A DNA stretch of 64,000 nucleotides, from assembly GCA_009760855.2 (NCBI GenBank), contig WPIO01000092.1, forward strand, positions 1,300,501 to 1,364,500, given 5' to 3'. Below the pieces are notes generated by a model. That model worked only from the letters and a program-made list of their open reading frames with translations. It was not told the origin of the DNA and did no database searches. Of this stretch, positions 35,160 through 45,410 are shown in pieces. Each line of letters opens with the position of its first letter. The first letter of the stretch is position 1. This DNA comes from Cristatella mucedo (lineage: Eukaryota; Bryozoa; Phylactolaemata; Cristatellidae). The position numbers and the translations under genes are program-made.

Positions 35160-35485
35160 CTGCGTTTAGCTGCCCCTTGAAACAAACTCAAATCCAATGG
35201 AGAAGATGTCTTCAATCCATATGCTTGCAAAGCTTGGAACTCACACACAACTGACGTAATGAAATCTCTTGGCTTGATGTTTAAAAAGAAGCTGAAAGCG
35301 AACCTGTTCGTCACCACATTTTCTCCGTCTTTGTGAAATGTTCTTGTGAAATGCTTCTGCATGCTGATGCATGTGCATGCTATTGCTAACCGATGTGATG
35401 CTGACGCATCAGCATGTTCTCATGTTTAAAATGTGTAGAAAGAGATTTAATTCTCTTTGGATGCCCGAGAATTTTTTTATAATTA
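35160..35485 (+). mobile_element. LINE B-like 3' end
   Basis: CTCAAATCCAATGGAGAAGA, GCTTGGAACTCACACACAAC and a 3' end with AGAAAGAGATTTAATTCTCT. Lies just before a hAT-like element. Confidence 0.65.
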
Positions 35486-36040
35486 TTGCTACTGTTATTA
35501 ACTTCAACGATTCATTTGCAGAGTTGCTAGTATGGCTATGGCAACATACATTTGGCTATATTTTATATATATATATACGTATGGCTAGTGCGAACGGTGA
35601 GGCAATGTGTCAAAAACGAGCAGCAAGTTTAAAATTTGTTATCCCTGCCCTCGCATTTCGAGCTCACTCTGTTTTGCTTTCCTCTGTTCATCTGGTTTCA
35701 GCTGTTTGCATATTTGTCTATGCCAGAGGTTGGCAAGCTCAGGCCTCTAGGCCAAATGCGGCCCAGCTAGTACTCCAGTCAGGCTGAGCGGACCCCTAGT
35801 TATTTATTGATTGATTGTTATTTATCTAATTGAGTTGTCGCGACTCTCTTCCCCTTCACTGTAGAGGTGCTCTGAGACTTACAAGTATTCCAACTAGCGA
35901 GTTGTTGAGGTACGAGCCGCCGTCTCTCGGCCACTTTTCGCTCTGAGTTGAGAGCAAGCTGCCGTGCTATTGTGCTTGATTGCGATCGCTTCGCGCGTTT
36001 CACAGTATGATTTGAAAACTTCGACTTCGCTCTTTTCGCA

Positions 36041-36236
36041 CGGCTAGCGGCGGCAGCCGTGACGGATTTGCGTCACGCTAGCGGCGGCAGCCCTAGCCGT
36101 GACGGATTTGCGCCACGGCTAGCGGCGGCAGCCCTAGCCGTGACGGATTTGCGTCACGCTAACGGCGGCAGCCCTAGCCGTGACGGATTTGCGCCACGGC
36201 TAGCGGCGGCAGCCTTAGCCGTGACGGATTTGCGCC
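36041..36236. repeat. About 42-bp minisatellite, five units
   Basis: Five imperfect units of the type GGCTAGCGGCGGCAGCCCTA plus GCCGTGACGGATTTGCG. Each unit contains CTAGCCGTG and its complement CACGGCTAG, so each can fold on itself. Lies inside the hAT-like element. Confidence 0.88.
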
Positions 36237-36354
36237 GGAAAGTGGGAGCGCAGAGGTCGGCAAAATCCGGCCTTTATGCCAGATGGGCTCTAGCTAGCAC
36301 TCCAGTCCGGCCTAACTCCACCCTAGCTATTTATAGTTGGATCCGGCCTAATTA

Positions 36355-36462
36355 ATAATTATAAGAATAATACATTTGATATAGTGCCCTGCAGAGAACT
36401 CGATCTCTAGCTAGGCACTTTACATTTGCTGCAAAAGAAGAATCGCGATCGAATGGTTAGTA
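36355..36462 (-). mobile_element. LINE B 3' hairpin fragment nested in the hAT-like element
   Basis: ATTATAAGAATAATACATTT, AGAGAACTCGATCTCTAGCT and TTACATTTGCTGCAAA in reverse orientation, inside the hAT-like element at 35724-36773. Confidence 0.75.
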
Positions 36463-37919
36463 ATGGAACTGTCGCAGTTTTGCTCCACTTCATTACTGCT
36501 GGTTGCAGTTCAAACTGTTTCCCATGTTTATTTTTAGAACCGATGTCAGGCGCTAGTACGAACGGAAGCACATGGCTGGGTTGGGATGATAAGTGTCTAA
36601 CCGTATTGTTACCGTGCGTGTCTGTTCGTCAGTTGTTGCTTTTTATTTGCTTGTTCGTCTGGCCACACCCACTCTGGAGGGCCAGCGGAGTGGGCGCGGT
36701 TTCTTCTGGCCTAGTGTGCGCCTTCTTGACCTCCTGAAATGACCTCGTAGTCCGAAACCTTTGCCGACCACTGGTCTAGGCAAATAAGTAGGGCTCGCCG
36801 ATCGCTTCCTGATTGCTTGCTTCGAGGCTCGGAAGACATCATATGCTAAATTTCTTTTAAAGATTAGCACTTTCCGATCAATTTAAATCTGCCATTTACG
36901 ACTCGCACAAACCGTACGGTGGTCCGAGACTGAGTTCTGATGTAAAAGGCTCTGCTCACTGAAAATAGTTAATTGGACTTGAGTCTCAACAATTGGGCGT
37001 CAAAATGGTCAATCGTGTGCTCCACCTCAGCGGATGATAATAATAACTAAATTTTCTTTCTAATTCTAAGCTATTCCTTGTATACTGTTTTGTGCGACAA
37101 TAAATCAATCGATGGTGTTTAAATTAATATTTACTTTTCTCGCACGCTGACGAATAGGAAATTAGCGGCTGGAAGTACACAATTTTGCATATTAAATAAG
37201 GTGCTTAAAATCGGCCACATTGAAACGCTTGGTTTAACAATAAAAATCGTGTTCTTAACTCCACAAAGAACTGGTCCTTAAATATCTCAGACGACCGCCA
37301 TCAGTCGATATGGCCGAGAAAGCGCTATCCTGACTGAGTTATATCGGGCTCACAGTTATAACCAGATTTCTTTCATGAGTCGAGCATTTTTACTGGTCAT
37401 GTTGATCGGTTGGGTGTCGACATTTCAATTTGCTCATTCAAATTCGTAACCAAAAAGCTGCAACAACTTACATTACTTTGACGCTTAGGAGCGAACAAAG
37501 CAACTGCTTTTGGTCCTTTGCAATTATTGATTACTTTGGCGAGTCAAACAGCGATGCTAAACCAAACAGGGTTGCGTCGCGACACTACATCTTTTCATTC
37601 ACGTAATGAAAGAACCATGGAAATTCGGTTTACCCATTAAAAAATCCCGATCATTGTATTTAAAAATTCTAAGCTAGTGAAAAATCTCGGGAAACTACAA
37701 CTTTGCATTGGAATGCGAGCCATAGTGTACGCTGACCTAATTGAATAGCCTCCCCTACTAAAGGGCAATCTTGCATTTCTCTCTCAACGTAGCAGAATAT
37801 TTAAGCAAAGAAAAAGCACTAAACATAATTTATTCAAAATATTTTTAAGAATTATACAGTCAAAAGAGCTTAAACCTAATTTTTTTATGAAGTTTCTCTC
37901 ACTGTAACGTAAAGCATCT

Positions 37920-39345
37920 CCGTCTGTAACTCCAAAAAGCCATAAAGACTGAGTGGGTGTTAGGCAGGAGAGTTTTGTATAGCCCACTCACAGCCTATGC
38001 GGCTTTCAGTATGCATTCGGTAGCCAAAAGACTTCGTCTCACGCAACTAATAGAAATGGGAAGCATAGCAGAGTCAGGAGAGCAGTTAAGATAGTGAGTA
38101 GCGTGGAAGTAGCAGCTCAGGGCCTCTGAAAAGGATGAACCATAGTCGGCAGTAGGAGAGTATTTGTCGTTGCGTAAGAATTGTGGAAGCGAACTTCACA
38201 GTCTAGAACCAGCAGTGCTAAAGCTTCTGTCGCCAACGGTCTTTTAAGCGGAAGAATGGAACAGCTAATGTCTTGTCCATACAGGACCTGAGGGCACGAG
38301 GAGACTGAAACTGGTGCAACAGTTCAGCTGGGTATGGAGGTGCCAAGCCGTGGTGAGCCTTGTGGGTCAGCGTAAGAACTTTGCTCTGTATCCGTTGATC
38401 AACCAGCAGCCATCCTAGCTCTTTTAGCAAAAAAGACACGTGGTCAAACCGCTGGCACTTGAAAACTAGCCTTGCAGCCATATTCACAGCCGTTTGCAGT
38501 GGCCTAGTTGCTTTATTTGGTAGCCCAGCCAAAAGGAAATTACAATAATCAAGCCGAGACAGAACTAATGAGCTAGTTATATGTTTTGCAAGTCACGATT
38601 GAAGACAGCTCCTAATCTTTGATAGGGATCGGACGTTATGGCTAGCTGTAGGAGTAGTCTTCTGAATGAAGCTTTTGAAATTGAGGCAGCTGTCGAAAAC
38701 GACACCTAAATTTCGAGTACGTGGTAACGGTCGCATGGCAGTACCGCCTACTAGAAAAGCAAAGCCTTTTAATCCAGCCACACGCTTAGGGATGTTATAT
38801 GAGCAGCAGTTCGGTTTTATCATCATTTAGTTTTAGGATGTGTCCCGATATCCAGGATCTAATGTATGCAAGGCAATGCATTCTGCTTATCAGTTACTGC
38901 AGCAGATTCCGACGGTTTGAATGACAAATACAGCTGAGTATCGTCAGCATAGAAGTGATATCCTATTCCATGGGCCTTAATCACTTTCCCCAGAGGTTTT
39001 GTATAAATGGAGAACAGCAAGGGACCGAGGACAGACCCTTGAGAGACTCCACAGGTGATCCGTCTCGTGTGTGAGACCTGACCCCACGCGACATGAATTG
39101 AACACTATCAGACAAGTACGATTTGAACCACGCCAGTGCCTTGTCTGCCAGACCAATCGTTGTTCTTAATCGTTCAAGTAGAACATTGTGATAAATGGTG
39201 TCGAAGACAGCTGATAGATCTAGCAGAGCTAGGTGATATATATATATATAATGTCATTGTTAACATGGAGGAGAGCAGTTTCAGTGGAGTGCTGCCTCTC
39301 AAACCCTGACTCAAATGTGTCTGACATTTCATTCTTTCATCGATG
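37920..39345 (-). mobile_element. LINE A fragment (RT C-terminal half and 3' UTR)
   Basis: On the - strand, RT blocks VAGLKGFAFLVGG, LAGLPNKATRPLQ and LTHKAHHGLAPPYPAELLHQ, with several frame breaks. The 3' UTR at 37920-38030 matches LINE A. A short (TA)n interrupts the RT at about 39235-39250. Confidence 0.87.
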
Positions 39346-39812
39346 ATAATTAGTTCATACACAAGCGATCAAGTGCACGCCAGCCAAGCGGGCGTTTATC
39401 TTGCTCCCTTGGAATGTTTGCGTCCGCCGGCGGATTGACAGGTGACGGGATTCCAGAAGTTTCACGCCAAAATTGTTCCGCTCATTCGTACGGAAGGTAG
39501 TATCAACCTTCCTCTTCACCTGCCACACAGGCGACCGCCAGGAAAATTTGCAAGAGCCATCCTATGGTTTTGTTTAGTATTGTGGACTCCTATAAACGGC
39601 GTAATGAAGACGCTAAAAGGGTGGCCGGATGCTGATTCTCTCGCCCGCTTGAAGACAACCTGCGAGAATATATTAATTTATGCCACTGGGTAGATTCTCC
39701 TAACTGAAAATTACCTTTCGATCCTACTAAAAGGCGATCACAAGAAATGTTACTTTTCAATTACATTTTTAATTCAAAGTCATGCTTCAAATTTTTTAAT
39801 GTGTATATATTT

Positions 39813-39848
39813 TTAAATAAACGCATATATGTATATGCGTTTATTTAA
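39813..39848. repeat. Perfect 17-bp palindrome
   Basis: Arms TTAAATAAACGCATATA and its exact complement around a 2-base centre, 40 bases before the (TA)n array. Confidence 0.95.
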
Positions 39849-39888
39849 TACATATATGTGCGAGTATCGTTATATACAGCACATATGA

Positions 39889-39889
<1 letters not shown>

Positions 39890-39985
<96 letters not shown>
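39890..39985 (+). repeat. (TA)n microsatellite at the composition boundary
   Basis: About 48 perfect TA units. Sequence to the left is of mixed composition and to the right becomes GC- and CpG-rich within about 100 bases. Confidence 0.97.
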
Positions 39986-39986
<1 letters not shown>

Positions 39987-39999
39987 GTATGCAAAGTGC

Positions 40000-42059
40000 A
40001 CAGGCGCTCATCCCGTAGGTCAGCGCCAGCTAGCAAATTAGCTATCGCTGACGGAACGATGGTAGGAACGTACTCACGCGCGTCGCGCTGTTTTCGAAAT
40101 TTACAAGGTCGACGGTGTTGGAGCGTTTCCTGCGACTCTTTCCGCGCTGTAAGGTTTGGAATGGCCGTCGCCGTACTGCGGCGTGGCGAGCGCTGGCTTC
40201 GCCTGGGGCAACCGCACGGCTAGAGCTAGCGAGCGAATGGCCGAGCGCGCTGCCGCTCCGCCTCTCTCGATCGTCCGGCCGCGCCGCGCCGGAGCAGCTC
40301 TAGCACTGCATCGCGAGCGAGCGAGCGATGCAGTGCTAAACGTGCTCGCACGTCTCGCCGGCCTCGGGAGAAGAGTGAGACATTTCTTTCGGTCAAAAAG
40401 CTGTCAGTCGGACTGTCGCACCTCTGCCTTCGTGGGGATCGAGGACTCGACTCTCCAGCACAACGCGGCTTAGTGGTCTTGCTCGCTTCTGCCCAGCGAT
40501 GGCGCGTTGAGCTGCATTCAGCTTGTGCCGTACTTTTGCCTCAAGCAACCGCTCAGTCGGAGGACTCGCTGTGCGCCGAGACTGGATAGGCTTGACTCGG
40601 CGTATTTGTGCGTAAGCTACCATTCTCTGGGTACACTAGTGTGACCGACCAGTACAGTAAGCCCAGTTCTACTGCTTCCGTTATGGCTCTCGGCTGACAA
40701 AGAACGCGTGCTCCCAAAAATCGAACAAGGTGAAAGTTTGCATAAGCAAGAGTAATTCCTTCACTCAATTAATGCACGCCATACGTACGAATAGTGTCTC
40801 TAAAATATGCGAAGGAAATTTGACCAAACGATCCTATACCAAACTAAAATTCTTGCTGGCGACGGCATTTTTGTTTTCCACGAGTAGCTGCGCTTAAGAC
40901 ATGGCAGGCAAGTTCACTAAGCTCGGTGTTAACTAGGTTTCTAGTTTTACAATAATTTAGAAACATCCGACATTGTACGGAGAACATTCTTAGACCCTGA
41001 ATATGGCACTGCTGAGTTTTCACTCGGTTTCACTTGCTTCCAAGCCGGCATACAGCTAGGCATTCAAGAGCTCAGGATTTGCAATTCAGCAATTCTTTCA
41101 ATAGCCCAACGTAAAACTAAGGCTAGAGAACGAACAATGGCATGGGAATAGCATGTAGCAGATGCGGAAAGCGATGGCGGCCACCGCGCCAGCGAGCCAA
41201 GATTTGCAGCGCGCGTTTCATGTTGCGAGCGAGCTGAGCTCGCGTTTATTAAAGCAGGGGTAAGCAAAGGCCTGCTCCCCGGACGACTCTCTTAGCCTTA
41301 AGCCTCCGTAGCGAGTCACGTCCGGCGTGGGGAGCGGTGGTATCAGCTGTCAAAGCTGCTCGCGTTCGTCGACGCTCGAACGACTGCGGCGTCGCGTCCC
41401 GCTCGACGAGCGACAGACGCTCGACGTGCTGACCCGGGGAGCGGGCAGCTTCCGCTTCCGCTCGCGAGCGCTCGCCTCTTGCGCGCAGCCACGGCCCAGC
41501 TAGGGAGCGCTTGGCTCGAAGAGAGAGAGAGAGAACGAGAGCGAGAGAGAGAGAGGCGAGGAGGAGGTGGCAGGGACTCATAAATAGTACATTGTCTCCT
41601 TTCAGGGAGAGGAGTCGCAGTTGGCGGCTGCGAAATGGCCGTCGGCGCATCGTCGGGGTAGCGTGTGCGATGGCGGCGACTGCCACGGCTGTTCGAAAGC
41701 CGGTGACCCACGGGGTCCGGCGGCGGCATCCGATCGGCCACCAGGCGGCGCGTCCTTGAAGGTCGCCGTCGCTCACAGGAGGCGGTGCGTTTCGCGGGAA
41801 GCGGCGAGCTTGCTCAGGGTCGAGCGCCGTCGCAGCGGTGCGCGCTGGCTTCTTCACGGGCTAAGCCGGCTGCTGCAGTTCCTCTCTTAACATGGTGCGC
41901 GACTCGCTACAGAGGCGGCTGCCGGTCCTGCTGACCGGCAGCTCGATTCCGCGCGCGCGCAACGGAGAGGCGCTCGCGTGCGTGCTCGGAGCGGGTGTCG
42001 GCGGCGGCGAGCGCTCGCCCGGACGTCGTCTGCTCGGCGTTCGCGCGTTCGGCGCCGCT
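40000..42059. other. GC-rich 3' flank and UTR of the ADAMTS-like gene
   Basis: CpG-rich. Contains the candidate poly(A) signal at 41245 and a GA stretch at about 41520-41570. Open frames on both strands reflect low stop frequency in GC-rich DNA. Confidence 0.5.
41245..41250 (-). terminator. Candidate poly(A) signal of the ADAMTS-like gene
   Basis: AATAAA on the - strand about 0.8 kb after the PLAC-exon stop codon. It is the nearest canonical hexamer noticed in the predicted 3' UTR. Confidence 0.4.
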
Positions 42060-42172
42060 CTACGCGCGGCCCGTGCAGGAGGCGCAGCAGAGGCTGGCAT
42101 ACTGCACGAGCTGGCACAGGCCGACGTCGCTCGCCGCCTTGCACACGACGTGCTTGTCGACGCAGCTCGGAC
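42060..42172 (-). CDS. ADAMTS-like last coding exon: PLAC domain and stop
   Basis: Acceptor CGTTTTGCAG. Encodes GPSCVDKHVVCKAASDVGLC then QLVQYASLCCASCTGRA and TAG at 42060-42062. The six-cysteine C-x5-C-x7-C-x8-CC-x2-C layout is the PLAC domain that ends ADAMTSL, papilin and several ADAMTS proteins. A complete C-terminus. Confidence 0.93.
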
Positions 42173-44152
42173 CTGCAAAACGGAACGCCACCGCTCGCTG
42201 TAACTGCTTTCGGCGACGAAGAGCGCCGGCGGCGCGATCGACGCCGCGCGATTAGCTCTGCGCGAGCGACAACGCCAGCGTTCGTCGTTTCGGCCGTTTT
42301 CGCCGTTTGCGCTCGCCGCTCTACGTCACGCCGCGTCGGCTTCCGCGGAAAGAAGGCGCTCCGTAAAGCCGATGACCTCGGCTGGTGCCACTCTGCGTGA
42401 CGGTGCGAACAGACTATGGGGAAGGCGGAATGCATAGTAGGAGGTGCTTCCTCGGAAAAGCGCGACCTCGCTGACTGGCATGCCACGCGAAGGTCGCGCT
42501 ATTCCTGCGCACGAGGCGATGGGTGGCCGCCGGCTGTTGCTCTGCGATGTCGAGCTAGCCGCGCGCGCTCGCTCGCTCGCTCGCTGGCACCGCCGCACGC
42601 GACGGACCGATCGGCAGATCGCAGTGCCGCCGCCGACGGAGCTCGGTGCGGTCGTTCGCATCGTCATCGCTACGCGACAGATCGGCCTCGCCAGACTCGC
42701 GGTTAGACGGCCTAAGAAGCCGCTTCGGGCACCCGGCGTCGTCCATCGATTACCTCCCCCTGCTTGCTGCTCAAGAAGGCTGCGGCCCTCACCGGACTCA
42801 CCGCTCGCGCAGGCGCTCATCTCGCAGCTCTGCGTCTCTTTCGGCTTCGTCGACTCGTCGCACTGCGCGCTTCCGGAACCGTCGCGCGGCAAGCAGCGGA
42901 CTTCCCGTCTTCTGATCCCGGCGTCGCACGTGGCCGAGCACTGAAACGCGGGAGGCTCGTGCCTTGAGCAGCGCGTGCGCCATCTTGTGGCGTCGGGTTG
43001 CCGTTATCGCCCCGCGCTGGCCGCCGCGCAGTGCTATCTCCAGCGGCAGATGACCGCAACGTCTAGAATCGGTCGCGCGAGTCGCGGAAGTCCTACACAG
43101 TTTCCTGCGCCACACAAATGACGTAGCAGGTCATGTGGTCACGCCGCTTCGAGCGTCTCGCGATGCGCATTCTTGCGCCGAGCGGACGGCGAACGAAGGT
43201 CGAGTGACGAGTGAGCGTTGGCTGATCAAAAAACAGCCTCATTTTTACATCGAGGTAGATGAGCCTTGACGGTCATCGCCTCGCTTGCGGCGGACAATCG
43301 TTAGATTGCCAGCCAATTGCACGGCTCGAGCCCACGACGTGGACGGTGAAAAAAGCGAGCATCGCACTCCGCGGCAGACAGACGCGGGGATGTCGGCTGC
43401 GGCGGCGGCGAATGCGGCGGCGGCGGGGGCGGCGCGAGCTCTCACCGCCGAATACTCCGAAACGAACCATTCTCCTACCGACTCAGCCTCGCAAGCGCGC
43501 GGCCGGCATTTGCGGACACCGCTGGGCTTCGTGTGAGGCTGGCAGTCGGCATCGTGCGTGGGCGATTGCCAGTAGCCGACTTTCCGCAGGCAGACGACGT
43601 CGCGTCGCTGCTCGCCTTCAGCGCACGCTCCGGCGCACTGGAAGAACCGCCGAGAAACGCTAGTCACTCGCTAATTCGGTTTTTTGCAGCTGTGACGCAA
43701 TGCGGCGTCGCAGCCGCTCGAGGTGACGCCACACTCGGGATTAGGGTTCGTTGCCAATGCTAGTGCGGGTAATCGCGCGGCAGCCAGGTCCGCCGGCTGC
43801 GGGCGGGCCTGCCAACCGTCAGCGGGTGAAGACATTCATTTTTTTGCATTTTGGCCTGCGTTCTCTTTTATTATTCTGTGTGCGCTTTTCAAGTCTGGAC
43901 TCCAACGCCGCGTACCAGGACGGCTCGAGAAAATTTCGGCAGCGATTCACTGCGTTTGCAACAACTGGAATGCCGCAAGATATCTGGGTTGTCACACCGG
44001 ATTTAGCTACTCTTAAACTCTCGATTCTCTTTTTATGTAGTACTACCTCCATCAACATTCATTTCACTTACGCTTGAAAAGCGAGAGAATCTGATCGATT
44101 TTTTAGGATATGATTACACTTTCTTTTCTTTACTTCAACACACACACACACA

Positions 44153-44210
<58 letters not shown>

Positions 44211-45373
44211 CTCTCGCTCTCTCGCTCGCTCTCACTTTCACTCTCGCTCTCACTTTCGCTCTCACTCCCGCTTTTGCCCTCTCTCTCTCTCTCCTCTTTT
44301 TTCCTCTTTCTCTCGCTCTTTCTCTCTCTCCACCTCCGGCTCGCTCTGACGGTTTCTTCTGCATGCTCTCTATCTCATCCTCATCATTCACTCGCACACT
44401 CTGAGTGTCTAATTAATGGCACGCCTCGGGTTAGCTGACATTTTTTCGCGGTCTGTCTGCTGCCGGCCGGCGCGCGCTGTGCAGGGCAGCGCGGCGGCGC
44501 TGTGCTCACCTCGCCCCACTGACCGGCGAACCAGCGACCTGGCTTGCAGAGTTCGGAGCCCTTGCACTGCTGCTTGGCATCCGGCTTAGCGCTGGCGCTG
44601 CAAGCTGACGCGTCGTCGCCATCGGCAGAAGCCATCGCCGGTGAAGAGCCGCCGCCGGACGCGACACAGTGCACGCGCCTGGTGAGATGGCCCTCCGAAC
44701 AGTCGGCCGAACACTGCGCGTGCGCAAGAGATGAACTGTCGGCAATCGTGGCCGCTGACGGCGACGGCGAAGCAGGGCGCGCGCCGACAATCCCGAGTTC
44801 ACGGGACTCTCGCGGGCACGGCGCTCCAAGCTAGCGGCGGCGGCGGCGGCGTAAAATGCGCGCGGCTTCTGTCCGGCGAGCGGCCCAGAGAGCGCACGCC
44901 GCCGAACGGGGAGCCGCTTCCGGCGAGCTCTGCCGCCGCCGCCGCGTGGAACAGCTCCAATGCGTCAGTCTACCTGGTCGTCCCATTCCGTGTAGAACCA
45001 GGCGCCCGCGCACGGCGTCCGGCAGGCTTCCTTCGCCCGTGGCCGCGTGCCCGCGCAGAGGGCGTCGTCGACGGCCGCTCCGCTGGCGTCCTCGCACGCC
45101 ACCGATCGTGACCTCTCGCCGCCGGCGCCGCACGAAGCCGAGCACTGGACGGCGAGCGAGAGAGCGGCGCTGAGCGGCGCTGCTGCGGCGACCGCACGCG
45201 GCTGTGCGGCGCAGTTCGCGTCGGCGCGGTGCCGGCGTCCGCGGAGCCGCGGGCGGACCGTCGCGCCGCGCGACGGCGCGGCAAACAGACGCGGCGGCTC
45301 GCTCTCACGCGCAGGCCGCGCTCGATCGCCGGCGGGCGCACTCTCCGCAGCAGTTGCGGCGGCTGCTGCTGCT

Positions 45374-45410
<37 letters not shown>

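Larger units (their letters stand above)
35724..36773. mobile_element. hAT-like nonautonomous element with 8-bp TSD
   Basis: Left terminus CAGAGGTTGGCAAGC and right terminus whose complement is CAGTGGTCGGCAAAGG form inverted repeats. Flanks GTCTATGC (35716-35723) and GTCTAGGC (36774-36781) match at 7 of 8 positions, as expected for a hAT target duplication. No transposase. The inside holds a five-unit minisatellite, a second terminus-like CAGAGGTCGGCAAAATCC near 36251, and a reverse LINE B fragment. Confidence 0.72.

Noticed and set aside
36041-36236. Regular repeats that could be mistaken for a CRISPR array
   Set aside because: Units are directly adjacent without unique spacers and lie in an animal genome; they form a minisatellite.
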